A program made the translations under genes and the position numbers. Positions 1-11,937 of a stretch of 64,000 bases of DNA are shown piece by piece. Under the pieces are notes generated by a model. That model worked only from the letters and a program-made list of their open reading frames with translations, made no database searches and was not told the DNA's origin. This DNA comes from Rhizophagus irregularis (taxonomy: Eukaryota > Glomeromycota > Glomeromycetes > Glomerales > Glomeraceae), in assembly GCF_026210795.1 (NCBI RefSeq), contig NC_089451.1, forward strand, positions 542,001 to 606,000, written 5' to 3'. Positions within the stretch are counted from its first letter, which is position 1; each line of letters begins with the position of its first letter.

Positions 1-606
1 CAATTATGGCATCCCAAATTATTTTGGCAATTTACATAGTAAATTATATATAAACCGAATGAATTATGGCATCCCAAATTATAATTAGGCATCCCAAAAT
101 AATTTGGACAGTACGTATACAGTATGCGCCTACGATATATGGTAATCAAAATTCAATTTTTGAATAGTATTAAAATACTAATCATATTCTAATTTAAAAT
201 TAATCAAAATTAATGTATTGATTTATTTAATTGTAATAAAATCAAATATACCTTGGCCTTTTTTTAATATAACTTCTTTTAATAATACTCTTCTTTTTTT
301 ATAGTATTCCTCTAGATACTACTCAATCAGGATCCCGTTTACTTATAATAAAGGTCATCGTAGAAAATTGGCCCTTTACTAATAGTTTTTACCTTACTTT
401 TTTCTTAAATTCTATTGGTTAATTAGCTAAAAAGGAAAAAAATCATAACAAGTAACATAAAATTTCCTTTTATAGTAGGATTTGCAAAGAATTTTATATA
501 TGAATTTTATCTTAAAAGCTAGAGACTTATCTTATAAATAAGCGGTCCCTATTCAATCTAAATGAACTTTCTTCGAATAGTACTTCAAGTATTATATAAA
601 ATTACA
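1..606. other. AT-rich edge with short direct repeats, no gene
   Basis: No open frame of note. The word GGCATCCCAAA occurs three times within the first 110 bases, twice as GGCATCCCAAATTAT, suggesting the edge of a repeat that continues outside the window. Near 330-365 a segment (GGATCCCGTTTACTTAT, then AAAGGTCAT) resembles one end of the small TA-flanked MITE family whose whole copies lie at 4802-5020 and 40060-40354. Confidence 0.4.
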
Positions 607-1735
607 ATAAATTACCAAATTTCTTTAAAAATGCTTGGTAATTTTCATATTGCATGAAAGTTATAAATTTCTGATGAAATCATTCTATTTAAAAGCTAGT
701 CTATTGTAAATTTTAAATTTTAAATAAAAAAAGAATATTTTATAGTATGGAAAAAATTGTTTAATTGTTAATTATGATAGCTTTTTTAGAATTATTTTGT
801 ATATTTATTTACATAGATAGGTTTTAGAATGTTAAATAACATTTTTAATTACATTTTTAAAAATTACAATTGATTAGCTTTCAAATAAAAAAAAATTATT
901 AAATCTATTAAAAATTAATAGACTTTTGTATATCTAAAAAAATAGGGCTTCAATCGGTTCAGTTCGGTACAGTTTTTGCCAAAACTGAAACCAAACTGAA
1001 CTGATCGGTAACGGTATTGCTAATTACCGAAACTGATCGGTTTCGGTAATCATAAATACTATTACCAACCGGTAATTACCGAAAACTGAACCGATTTACC
1101 GATTCATTATCGGTTCAGTTTTAAAAACGTTTCGCAACGTTTTTATTAAATTATCAAAAAAAAAATGTTGTGAAACATTTTTTTAAATAAATTAATTGCC
1201 AATTGATATGATCGGTATGAAGCTATAAAAATTTTATTGCGTACACTTCATTAAATAATATTATAACCGCCCTTTGCACTCAAAATCTTTATGGCTATAG
1301 GTAGCCTGACAACAGAACCTTACTCACGGTTCTTTTTTGTGGGTTTAATACTTTCTGATTATTTTATTTCAAAAATTATTATCATCATTTATTAGTTGTT
1401 TAGACTATATATATATACAGTATATGAAATACAAGGTAATAAAGCAAATTGTTAAAATTAAATTAAAAATAAGAAGTCCCGTTTGTTCCAAAGTCCACTA
1501 ATACAAAAAAAAAGAATAAAAGAGAAACGTTACAAACGTTTCTCATTAAATAAATAGAATAAATAAAAAAACCCCCAAAACTCCTACTTGTGTAAGTCTG
1601 GTGCATCTTAGCCAATATTCCTATAAAATAAAAGTAAAATAGAACGCTTTAATTAAACAAACATTATAAAAATCTTCAACTTTCTCATTACTTACTTGTA
1701 AGTCTGGTCCATTTTGCCAAAATTTTTATAATATA

Positions 1736-2257
1736 CATCAGGAAATTTGTTTAGGCATAATTTAGTGTAATATTTCGGAGGTGGTGTAAAATTTCGAAAT
1801 ATTACACTAAAAACGTAATATTACAAAAGTTTACGTTTTTAAATTTGAATAATAATAGTAATTTAAGAATATCTCGCTATCTACTAATCCAATCAAGACG
1901 ATCTATAGCTCATTGGAATCAGCTCATCAAGACGAATCGAATGGTAGTAATATCGCATTTCTACAGTTGATAGAACGCTCTATAGTATGCAATAAAGTTT
2001 TAAATTAATAGAAAGTCATCTATCGAACGTAGAGATGTGATTTTACTACCATTCGATTCGTCTTGATGAGCTGATTCCAATGAGCTATAGATCGTCTTGA
2101 TTGGATCAGTAGATAGCGAGATATTCTTAAATTACTATTATTATTCAAATTTAAGAGCGTAAACTTTTGTAATATTACGTTTTTAGTGTAATATTTCGAA
2201 ATTTTACACCACCTCCGAAATATTACACTAAATTACGCCTAAACAAATTTCCTGATG
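1736..2257. mobile_element. 522-bp MITE with ~215-bp terminal inverted repeats, TA target site
   Basis: Left end CATCAGGAAATTTGTTTAGG is mirrored by CCTAAACAAATTTCCTGATG at the right end. The arms 1736-1950 and 2043-2257 are nearly perfect inverse copies and the element is flanked by TA on both sides, as for Tc1/mariner-type insertions. Only about 90 bases separate the arms and there is no coding capacity. The arms contain the words ATCTATAGCTCATTGGAATC and GACGAATCGAATGG, which recur in the 35.3-35.7 kb repeat. Confidence 0.85.
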
Positions 2258-2815
2258 TAGAAGCAAATAAAAACTGGAAATGTTCCTCATTAATTAAATA
2301 TAACAAAACCCTTCTTTTCCCTTTTCTTTAATTGTAAGTCTAATTCGTCTTTCCTACAAAGTAGAAGCAAACAGAAACGTTAGAAATGCTTCTTATTAAA
2401 TAAATCTATTCATTCCCTTCCCATTATTACCTGTAAGTCCAGTCTTAAAAACAAATTCTAAATAGCGTCCATAATGTTTCTATAAAAAAAGTTAGAAAAA
2501 GAACATTATTAGTAGCGTTCTCAAAGTCAGTTCCACTTCAAACTTAAAAAATTAGAAGCAAAAATGGAACTTACCTAAATCTTCTTTATACGTTTGAGTA
2601 TTATGAAATTTGCCGTGCACCTTATTTAAAATTTTTTTTGCATCTTATTTGAGGTTTCACCTATGACGTTATTAAATGGTAACAGATGTATCATGATCTA
2701 CATAGATAGATTAGATAGTGCTCCACAATTTACTCACCCTAATATACTTGATTGGCCGATCTACACCTAATTACAGTAGTGAAATTTTTTTTAAAAAAAA
2801 AAAAATTTTTTTTTT

Positions 2816-3520
2816 GATTCTTGGAAATGGAGACGAGTAAGTGCCTTTAAAATTTTTTTTTGTTTTTTATGTAAGAATGTTTATTAACGTTTTTTTACTT
2901 CTTTTTTTTTATAGATTTCAGCCGAACTTGGAAATGGAGACTGGTGAGTATTTTTAAAAGGAGGAAGCGAGTTTTATGTAAGAACGTTTATTAACGTTCT
3001 TTACTTTTTCCTTTTTGTAGATTTCGGTTCGGAACTCAAAAATGGGAGCCGGTGAGTATTTTTAAAAAGGGAAGTGAGGTTTTTTTTATTTTATTTATGC
3101 AAGAACGTTTATTAACGTTCTTTTACTTCTTTTTTTTTGTAGATTTTAGCCTGTAACTCGAAAATGAAGACCGGTGAGTATTTGGGAAAGTAGGAGGATT
3201 TTTTATATTTTATTTATGTAAGAACGTTTATTAACGTTTCTTACTACTTTTTTTTTGTAGATTTTAGCCTGGAACTTGGAAATGGAGATCGGTGAATATT
3301 TCTAAAAGGGAAAGTGGTTTTTTTTATATTTCTTCATGTAAGAACGTTTATTAACGTTCTTTTACTACTTTTTTTTGTAGATTTTAGCCCGGAATTCGAT
3401 AATAGAGACCGGTGGTGAGTATTTTCAAAGGGAGGAAGCAGATTTTCTTTATGTAAGAATGTTTATTAACGTTCTTTTACTTTTTTTTGTAGACCTAATC
3501 TGATTTTAATAAAATTTTAA
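2816..3520 (+). repeat. Tandem array of intron/micro-exon-like units (~106-122 bp period)
   Basis: Six copies of a 29-31 base block start at about 2915, 3021, 3143, 3261, 3381 and 3493. Most are preceded by a T-rich tract ending in TGTAG or TATAG and followed by GTGAGTATTT or GTGAATATTT, so each looks like a small exon between consensus splice sites. The block core is AGCCTGGAACTTGGAAATGG. The spacer carries a palindrome, AAGAACGTTTATTAACGTTC. A partial copy lies at 2816. Block lengths of 29-31 bases do not keep one reading frame, so this is either decayed or noncoding. The layout resembles the array at 30.0-30.5 and 53.2 kb. Confidence 0.65.
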
Positions 3521-4408
3521 TTAATGCTAATAAAAAATGGCTTTAATATATTAAAACCGTCATAATTATTGTTAAACAAATTACCTTGTTGTTAAATAAA
3601 CTATTTATCAAAATAAATTACGTTTATAAAAATAAAAAATATATTACGCTGGTAAAAATAACGTGAAGTATAATAAGAACGTTTTACAACATTTTTAGTA
3701 AGTTATCAAAAAAAAAATGTTGCGAAACGTTTTTTTTTAAAATAAAACATTTGCCAAAAAAAATGTGAAAAGTTGGCAAATCGGTTCAGTAAATTTACTG
3801 AAATGATCAGTAAAATCTACCAAAACTGACCGGTAAAATCTTCCGAAATGATCAGTAAAATTTACTGAAACTGATATCAGTTTGGTAATTCAGTTTGGTA
3901 AATCACAATACCGAAACTGTTCTGATATCGAAACCGATCAGTTCAGTTCAGTAATTATTGAAACCGATTGGAGCCCTATAAAAAAATGCTAATTTTACTG
4001 AAAATTACTGAAAAATAATAATAAAATATAGTAAAATAGGCATTTTTAAAGATATACACAAGTCTATCAAATTTTAACAAATTATAATAATTATTTTTTT
4101 ATTTGAAAGATAATCATAAAAATGCAAATAAAAATATTCAACATATTTGAAATTTTAAAAGTTATTTATATGCAAATAAATATATAAAATAACCTCAAAA
4201 AGTTATTATATTTTATAATCAGATAATCTTTTTTATATTTTAAAAACATTTTTTTTTATTTAAAATATAAAATCTATGAAGGATTATCTTTCAAATAAAA
4301 AAAAAATTGAATGATTTTATCAAAAACTTATATATTTTTATGCAATGTGAAAATTACCAAGCATTTTTTAAAGAAATCTGGTAATTTATTATAGGCTTGT
4401 ATATGGGA

Positions 4409-4556
4409 TCTTTGCAATAGAAAGGTACGAAACTCAAAAAAAATTAAAAATTAAATTAATATTAAATTTGCATTTATTTCAGTAAAAAAAAACATAATTA
4501 GCATATAAAGTAAAATTAAAATTTTTTTTGAGTTTCGTACTTTTCTATTGCAAAGA
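4409..4556. mobile_element. Hairpin MITE (~150 bp)
   Basis: TTTGCAATAGAAAGGTACGA on the left is mirrored by CGTACTTTTCTATTGCAAA on the right, with arms of about 40 bases that continue through an A-rich/T-rich stretch. No coding capacity. Family unassigned. Confidence 0.65.
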
Positions 4557-4801
4557 CTTCATATATGCAATGCTATACAGTATATATAAATAGTATTAGA
4601 ATTTTTACTTAATTAAAATTAATAAAAATAGTTAAGATTAGTTAATTTTATGAATAAGAAATTATTTATATTTTTATTATATTTAAAGTTTTACATTATT
4701 TTAATAAAACCCTATTTTCTTTAACTAAACATCCAATATTATTTCATGTGATTAATTGTGTTAACTTAAAACTTTTCTATTAAATTATATACAGTAAATT
4801 A

Positions 4802-5020
4802 GGATCCCGAAAAATACATAAAAAGGTCACATTTGAGTTTGCTTAAAAACAACCTAAATTTTCATGAAAATCTTGCCTTTTTTAGATAGTGCTGGCCTAA
4901 ATTTTATTGTCCGTTTTGATACTAGCCAGTATTATCATAATTCCGGCCCTGAAAAGTTGCTTATTTTAGGCCAAAATCTTACCGATCATTTATGACTTCC
5001 ATATGTATTTTTAGGGGTCC
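4802..5020. mobile_element. Small TA-flanked MITE, GGATCCC/GGGGTCC ends
   Basis: Left end GGATCCCGAAAAATACATA and right end TATGTATTTTTAGGGGTCC are imperfect inverse copies flanked by TA. A clearer copy of the same family, 295 bp, sits at 40060-40354. Confidence 0.55.
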
Positions 5021-5039
5021 TAGTAAATTAAAATATAAT

Positions 5040-5545
5040 CAATTGATTATATGACCAATTGGTAACTGTTTTTTATATCAATTTTATATATAAAAAGTGA
5101 ATTGCGATATCAGAATTCACTTTTTTATATCAATTTTAAATCAATTAATATTTTTTTGACAAGTTGCACTATTGTAACAGGTTTATCATGTTATTTTTAA
5201 TGCAACTAAGTATAAATAAATATATGTGAATCTTCATCTAAAAATCAAAAGAAAAATGTTATATAAAAAGTGAATTGGAATTCACTTTTTTATATTGATT
5301 TTATATTTAAAAAGTTAGTTGTAATACTTTTTATACGATTTTAATATAAAAAACTAAATCGCAATATTTCAAAAAAAATGTTTTGCCCCATTTTTTTTTG
5401 ATATTTTTAATATAAATCCTGAAAATTTTCAGGTTTCAGTTCAAGTCAGGTCAAACAGATAATCTGATATAACCTGACTTGACCTGACCTGAAAAAAAAT
5501 TTCAGGTCAGGTTTATCAATTAACCTGACCTGACCTAACCCATTC
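5040..5545. repeat. Palindromic and short tandem repeat DNA
   Basis: Two hairpins built on AAAAAGTGAATT...AATTCACTTTTT occur near 5090-5130 and 5265-5292. From about 5430 to 5545 the words TCAGGTCAGGTT and CCTGACCTGACCT appear in both orientations, forming a compound inverted repeat. No gene seen. Confidence 0.5.
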
Positions 5546-6797
5546 AGAACTCTACTTGCATATTCATTCTAAAATAGATATTTGATTGTAAACTTTCTAA
5601 ACCATTAAGAAGGTTAAGAATATTAACTTTTCTATTAGAATCTATATATTCTTTTTCATTTTGTTTCGAACATCTATCAATTCAAAAGCCCCAACTTTTT
5701 TTAAAAATAAAATTTCTTAACAAAACTAAAATTTTTTTTGTATATTTCAATTTTCAAAAATTAATGATGTGTACGCTACTAATTTATAAGGAATTATTCC
5801 TTTAATTAAATTTATAAAGGTAAGTTTTGATTTGACCATATATAGCATAATGCAGCATTTTCTACAATTTTCCACCATTTTTCAGGAAAATATGGAATTT
5901 GCATTTTTTGAAATTTGGACAATTATTATCTGATACTTTATTATTTAACTAGTACTCTATATTAGAGAAATTGCAAAATATACCTAGGTAAATTTCATTT
6001 ACTCTTAATACATGAATGTCAAAAAACCAGATTCTATTTCTTAGAATTATGGCTTATTGGATCAGTAAAAATTGGAAGTTTAAAAAATTACACTTGAATT
6101 TTATTATTTAAAAAACCTTTATTCTAATGAAAATTTAGCTAAAGTGTTTTTTCAAGTATTAAAAGTAAAGTTACTTACTAAAATTAAGTAATTTAGACTA
6201 AGGGTAAAACTTTTTTATTGCTAAAAGTTTAGGCAATTAAAAATAAATTTGCTGAAATTTACAATGCCAAAACTATTGCTGAAAGTTCAAAATTATAAAT
6301 ATAATTTAGTTGATAATTTAATATTTTATATTTATAATTTATTTAATTATTTTAATTTAATAAATCTGTTTATTATTTTATTTCAATTTATTTTAATACT
6401 ATATAATATCAATTATTACTATTAATTATTCACTATAATTATCATCAGTAATATTATCATTATTACAGTATCTGGATATTGGCAAAAACAGAAAATCAAT
6501 TTATATGAATTTGTATTAGATTTAATTTGTATAAAAATGAATGGACTTAAACTTGGCACATTAGTATTATTTTATATAGCTATACAGAATAAAAAATGTA
6601 AATTGTTATGTAATATTGGCTAGAACTTCTTTTTTAAAAACAAGAAAAAAAAAATTTGCTAATAAATTAAAAAAACACAAGCAGATTTGTAAAAATACAT
6701 TTACTGTAAATTTTTGTTATAAGATCTGTGATTTGTATTTGAAACACCTAGTTCAGTTAATGATTCATATGTTATTAGTAAATTTGTGAAAACTTTA
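5546..6797. other. AT-rich intergenic DNA, no feature seen
   Basis: No open frame, RNA gene or clear repeat recognised. The last part is the 3' flank of the PPR gene that ends at 6798. Confidence 0.5.
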
Positions 6798-9700
6798 TTA
6801 ATGTAATAAATTAGCAATATTATTTTTTACAATCTCTGGAAAATCTTTATGCTCTAATATACTTGCAACTTCTCTAGCCTTTTCGATTTGTCCACTAATA
6901 ACATAAGCTTTCACCATTTCCTCATAAGTACTGGGTTCTCTTGGTACACGATTACTATTAGATGTATCATTAAGATCTATCATATTATTAAACACAATTT
7001 CTGCTCTTTCCCACTTGCCTAACTGACCATAACCTTTAATAAATAAATTTTCAATATAGGGGGTTGATTTTACATCCTTCTGCGTTATCATTACATCATA
7101 ATATTCTTCAGCTTCGGAGATACGATTATTAACAATTAGTGCATCAAATAATGCTTGATACGTATTTTCATCCGGTCGAACATTATGAAACTCTTGCATC
7201 GAAGTAAATGTTTGTAAAGCATTTGGTATATTTCTCTGACAAACTCCGTAACCGTAAATTAAGGAAGCGTAATGTGTAGGTTGCGGCTCCATTCCATTTT
7301 GTTTCATTAAATCAAATACACTCAATGCTAACTGCATATCATAAGGTTCAATTGTAGCATAAACATCTATTAACAATTTGTATGTGTGTTCTGATGGACT
7401 CAATTTATGTTTTCTAATTTCTTCGAAAAATTGAAGTGCCTTTTCCCTATTGCGTAAGTCCCAAGTGTAAAATTGCATCATCGTGTTGAATGGTCCAATA
7501 CGTGGTTGGTACCTTTCTGAACTTTCCATTTCTTTAAAAACCGAAAGAGCTTTTTCTTCTGATTTCACACGAACACATGCTGCAATCAAAGCTCCATAAG
7601 TAACTACATTACGTTGAATTTTTAATCGTTTCATCTCTTCAAATATTTCCCATACAGCATCATATTTACGTGCTTTTCCAAGTTTACTAATTAAAACGTT
7701 GTAAAAATATGTTGTAGCTCTTATATTACGTTTCTTTATTTCATTATAAAATTTAAAAGCTGTTGAAGCTTCATCCGTATCCCTTTCACCTTCACATATC
7801 ATATAATCAGCAATTGCATTAGCATCTGGATAACGACCTGAATCAACAATTTCTTGATACATTTGATTTGCGCATTCCAAATTATGATTAACCGAATATG
7901 CAACAAGCATACTATTACGAGCATAATGCAATGTATTTTCTCTGATAGGAGATTTCCATTTTTGATGAAAATCCAAAGCATGATTGTAAATTTCCTTTGC
8001 TTTATCAAGCTCCTTTATCTTTCCTAAATTCCTTATAGCTTGACTAACAAGTTCAGGAGTGGGTAACAGACCTTCATCAAGCATTTTATAAAATTCTATC
8101 ATAAGATAATCCGCATCAAAGCGATTTGATCTGCAAAGGTTTGCCAATTCGGCTGATCGATTAAATTCTTTAATTGTAGGTTCCCTATCAGAAGCGGGAG
8201 AACAAATTTCATTGTCAGAAGATATAGTAGAAAGCAACTTATTCCATTTTTCAAAACTATCTTTATCTGATAATTCTTTTAATTCATAACTCACTCTCGA
8301 CAATGTACTGTAAGGTATTGTATTTCCACTTTGTAAAATATCATTCGCTATCTCAAAAATTCTAGAACTAAGTATATCTGAATTCTTATCTTTATGATGA
8401 TAATTGGAAATTGAAGTTTCAAATAGATCATGTATTTGGACGGATTCAAGTTCTTTTAATTGCGGAATCAACCTTCCCTCTTTCTTTAGTGCATCATATT
8501 TATCCAGTTCAACAGATTCAATTTGTTTCCTTTTTAATGTCCATAAATTATATTTGGCATTAATAGTATCTTTGAGTGAAAGACGTGGATCTCTTAGCAA
8601 TGAAATGTAATTCTCACTATAATCTGGTTGCGATTTAGGATTTGTTGGTCGCCATATATTATTGTTATTGTAAAAATTATCTGAAGCAATCATAATCTTG
8701 AATAGAGCCAGACATTTTTTGTCGATTTGTCCAATTTGATCAAAATGTTCAAGAATCTTATTTGTTAAATTAGCATCAGTAGAAAATCCTATTTCTACCA
8801 TATCGTCCAAAAGTTCCAAAATTCTATTGGGATCCTTTTTAAGAGTTAAATAACAATAACTCGCTCTCTCTGTATATTTAGGAGATAGGCCTTTTTCTTT
8901 CATTTCTTGATATATTTCTGTGGCTTTTTCATAATCTCCCTTGTTTGAATAATTTAACAACAAAATTTCATATGTGAATAAAATGGGATCAGGTAACGAT
9001 TCATCAGTCTTGCATTTTGTAAACCATTCATATGCTAAATTCATCTCTCCATGTTCGCATAAATCTCTAATGAAATAAAAATATGACCATTCATCAGCTA
9101 CAAGACCTGCTTCGGGAATAATTTTCTGCAAGACTTCAACTGCACTAGGTATGTCATTGAAACGCATATATGCAGAAATCAAGTGATTATATACATTTAA
9201 CGGTTCACGTTGATAATGTAAATTTTGTTTAACCTGCTGAAATTCATCAAAACATTCCAACACGCTTTGCATATCACCACCATGACTATACATTGATATT
9301 AAATAACCGAATGTAGAGGTTGAAACGATATCGTGTGTCTCCATATATTCAAAAACTGACAATCCATCTTCTATCCTCCCAAAGTTTGCAAGAGTTCGTA
9401 ATAATATATCACAGATATCTACATCGTAATAAACATTTGGTAAACATTTTGTTTTTGTAAATAAATCAAAAGCAAAGTCTGTACATTTCTCTTTCTGTTT
9501 CATGGATTTTTGAATTGCAGTTTCATCAGCTGAACTACTCTCTCTCTTAATTCGATTTTCCTGACGAACAATTACATTTGTAAGATCATTCTCAATCTTG
9601 CACAATCCTTTTATGACAATACTGTAAGTGTCCAGGTTTGGTATCACATTATTTTCAAGCATATCATTATAATAATTTATCATCTTTTCACCATTTAAGT

Positions 9701-10298
9701 TACTTGTTTTAGCCTTTGCTATAGTATCAAATAACAAGTTGTAGGTGAGTGTATTTGGTATTACCCCTGATCGCTTGAAGATACGAAATTGACGTTCGGT
9801 ATCTGTAAGAGATCCTTTACGGTTCAAATATTTCATGTAGTTATTGAATTCAATTATAGATAACATGTCATTTTTTTGCCATATATCAGATTCATTTTCA
9901 CCTCCAATGCCAGCAACATTAAAATTATTTATTGCTGATGACGTTGAAGCTACAGTTGCTGTACTATTAAATCTTTTATTACCCCGATAGTTTGTTGAAA
10001 AATTATTATGTCTAATAAAATTCGGCGATGTTCCCCCTCTTTCAGTTCTTAATGGATTTATCCCGCTTGTAATGCCATTTTGCCTCCTATTATGATTATC
10101 GCCAATCAAACTAGAATTTGAGTTTGAAGCGTTGCTATATTGTGAATTTTGCCTACTTGAGCTAGCTCCATGAAATTTTCCTCGATTTGATAAACCTCCA
10201 TGATGTCCAAATACAGTACTTGTTTTTGCTCCTAGTAAATTACGTGCATTCTGACGTGCCAATGCTACAAATGCTGTATTTGTTTTTATATGCTGCAT
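6798..10298 (-). CDS. Mitochondrial pentatricopeptide repeat (PPR) protein, 1166 aa
   Basis: One uninterrupted reading frame. The N terminus is rich in R, S, N and G with almost no acidic residues for about 110 residues, as expected for a mitochondrial presequence plus a disordered linker. PPR units start near residue 150 (LTYNLLFDTIAKAK, then VIPNLDTYSIVIKGLCK). Typical 35-residue repeats include VTYGALIAACVRVKSEEKAL and TYKLLIDVYATIEP toward the C terminus. PPR proteins bind organellar RNA and act in its processing, stability or translation; the exact target cannot be read from sequence. The start is the first ATG, preceded by an A-rich leader. No intron is needed, unlike LSM12 and VPS29 beside it. 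The length is large for a fungal PPR protein. Orthology to a named yeast gene is not claimed. Confidence 0.93.
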   Translation of the reverse strand: MQHIKTNTAFVALARQNARNLLGAKTSTVFGHHGGLSNRGKFHGASSSRQNSQYSNASNSNSSLIGDNHNRRQNGITSGINPLRTERGGTSPNFIRHNNFSTNYRGNKRFNSTATVASTSSAINNFNVAGIGGENESDIWQKNDMLSIIEFNNYMKYLNRKGSLTDTERQFRIFKRSGVIPNTLTYNLLFDTIAKAKTSNLNGEKMINYYNDMLENNVIPNLDTYSIVIKGLCKIENDLTNVIVRQENRIKRESSSADETAIQKSMKQKEKCTDFAFDLFTKTKCLPNVYYDVDICDILLRTLANFGRIEDGLSVFEYMETHDIVSTSTFGYLISMYSHGGDMQSVLECFDEFQQVKQNLHYQREPLNVYNHLISAYMRFNDIPSAVEVLQKIIPEAGLVADEWSYFYFIRDLCEHGEMNLAYEWFTKCKTDESLPDPILFTYEILLLNYSNKGDYEKATEIYQEMKEKGLSPKYTERASYCYLTLKKDPNRILELLDDMVEIGFSTDANLTNKILEHFDQIGQIDKKCLALFKIMIASDNFYNNNNIWRPTNPKSQPDYSENYISLLRDPRLSLKDTINAKYNLWTLKRKQIESVELDKYDALKKEGRLIPQLKELESVQIHDLFETSISNYHHKDKNSDILSSRIFEIANDILQSGNTIPYSTLSRVSYELKELSDKDSFEKWNKLLSTISSDNEICSPASDREPTIKEFNRSAELANLCRSNRFDADYLMIEFYKMLDEGLLPTPELVSQAIRNLGKIKELDKAKEIYNHALDFHQKWKSPIRENTLHYARNSMLVAYSVNHNLECANQMYQEIVDSGRYPDANAIADYMICEGERDTDEASTAFKFYNEIKKRNIRATTYFYNVLISKLGKARKYDAVWEIFEEMKRLKIQRNVVTYGALIAACVRVKSEEKALSVFKEMESSERYQPRIGPFNTMMQFYTWDLRNREKALQFFEEIRKHKLSPSEHTYKLLIDVYATIEPYDMQLALSVFDLMKQNGMEPQPTHYASLIYGYGVCQRNIPNALQTFTSMQEFHNVRPDENTYQALFDALIVNNRISEAEEYYDVMITQKDVKSTPYIENLFIKGYGQLGKWERAEIVFNNMIDLNDTSNSNRVPREPSTYEEMVKAYVISGQIEKAREVASILEHKDFPEIVKNNIANLLH

Positions 10299-10796
10299 TT
10301 TTTTTTGTTTAATGAAACTCGTTTAAAAAATTATTACTTTGATCCAGAGTTTTATTACCTATCGTTAATGGATACAATTTTATTTCATTTTTAAGTAATT
10401 GTAAATGCATTATGATTTATCGTGTTTTTTTTATTGTATTCTATCAGGTTACAATCAGGTGAGATGATCTCTACGAATTATGAGTCATTCGTACATATCA
10501 TGTGATAAATTCGGGTGATATTAAAATTAGGAACTCATGCGCCGTGCAGAAAATACCTAAAAATGCCAAAATGCCCTCCACTAAAATAAAATGTTATCCA
10601 TTCCCAACTTGTAAAATAAAACCGTTGTGAACGATAAACTCAAAAATATGGTCTCCTTTTTGGAGTAATAAAATAAGAGATGAAGAACGATAAAGCAAGC
10701 AACATATAATAAGAACATTATATAACTAACTATTAAATATGATTGATTCTGGATATATTACTACTTATTATGTCATTGGTTATACAATTTTGAATA
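10299..10796. other. Intergenic: promoter side of PPR gene, 3' side of LSM12
   Basis: 498 bases between the PPR start codon and the LSM12 stop codon. AT-rich, with no open frame and no repeat recognised. It must hold the PPR promoter and the LSM12 3' end, but no specific element stands out. Confidence 0.5.
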
Positions 10797-11937
10797 TTAT
10801 TTTCGTCCGCTTTCTAATCTCTTCCTTTCTCCTTCCAGCTAGGAATGTATCATATTAATGATAAAATATAGATTTTTCAAACGACTGATAATAATATAAT
10901 TAAAATAACAAACATACCACTTTTCTAACCTGCGCCAGCGAGCCAGAAGCACTTTGACTTGCTTTACAATCATCAATATCGTATGGAGGGTTAATCATCA
11001 CCTCATCCAAAACGACAATCGAATCTTTAGCCCATCTACAAGGTAATCTATAAATTACAATGATTTTTAGAATTAGAGGTAATTGAATCAGTCGTTAACT
11101 CGAAAATACATATAAATTCAAAGCCTGATTATCGGATGTCAAAAATGAACAAATTGCATCAAAGGGAAAATAAATAAATAAATATACTAAAATTAAATAA
11201 ACAACCTAATTCTTCTTTACTTACGTCTTGCTCAATGCATCAAAAATATCCTGTGCTTTCTGCGTTACTCCAACTCCAATTCTCGCTAGCGCAGCTTGTG
11301 TTTCTCTTACAGCTTGTATTTCTCTCGCTTGAATCCTTTCCATCGGTACGTATCCTACTGATGGAACGAATGTAGAAAAAATACCATTATTTGTGTTTTG
11401 ACCATTTGCTGAGCTGTTTGCAGTTGAGTTCGTAACAGTTGCAAAATTAGAATTAATATCGATTGAAGATTTGCGATTTGGAATTTGAGCCACTTCTTTA
11501 AGAAAACTAATTTTTAAAATTCGAAAATCATATTTCTGGGAACCGCTTGAATTAGGAGTTGTAGACGCAGATGGGGTTTGTTTTCAATAAAAAAAAAAAG
11601 GATAAAAAAATTAAGGATAAAATACGGAATTTAAAACTAATTCAGTGACAAGAGATCCAAAAAGGATATGAAGAACAACGCAGTTGGTCTTCGGATCGTA
11701 AGCATAAATCTGTCCTTCATACTCGTCATCATTTAGAGTTTTTACTCTGATTGAAAGTCCAAGCGTCCATTCCAAGCCTTTTTGTTGCTGTGACTCTCGA
11801 TTATCTACAATAGAAACGTTATTACTAGTATTTGTGACAGTATTCGAGTTGTTGCTTTGACTATTAATATTTCCAACACGTTGGCTAACATTGTCAGATG
11901 GGGTTCGAGCTGGAGTATGGGACTTTGCGCGTTGCAT
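10797..11937 (-). CDS. LSM12: LSM12-like protein (Lsm + anticodon-binding domain), 4 exons
   Basis: Exons on the minus strand: 11626-11937, 11225-11535, 10918-11047 and 10797-10838, giving about 263 residues in a continuous frame. The first exon has a polar low-complexity leader and an Lsm-type strand block with EWTLGLSIRVKTLNDDEYEG and QIYAYDPKTNCVVLHI. The second contains KYDFRILKISFLKEV. Exon 3 encodes LPCRWAKDSIVVLDEV and INPPYDIDDCKA, the hallmark of the LSM12 AD domain, and exon 4 adds a short basic tail ending in ESGRK. LSM12 proteins work with ataxin-2/Pbp1-type RNA-binding complexes. Exons 2, 3 and 4 have clean GT-AG borders; the exon 1 donor (GTATTTTATCC) is the least certain border. 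It is divergent from VPS29 across 226 bases. Confidence 0.87.

Larger units (their letters stand above)
607..4393. repeat. Large inverted-repeat (foldback-like) element, noncoding
   Basis: The outer parts mirror each other. Left 610-690 (ATTACCAAATTTCTTT, then ATGCTTGGTAATTTTCA) matches the reverse complement of 4320-4393. Left 880-960 (AATAGACTTTTGTATATC, then AGGGCTTCAATCGG) matches the reverse complement of 3960-4090. Inside these, both flanks carry CGGTTCAG/ACCGATC-type clusters (960-1110 and 3770-3975) and an AACGTTTCGCAACGTT-type palindrome (1128-1190 and 3677-3745). Arms are several hundred bases long and diverged. No transposase frame is visible inside. Long-TIR Mutator-like or foldback elements look like this, but no family can be assigned. 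The interior holds a MITE and a micro-exon-like array. Confidence 0.6.
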
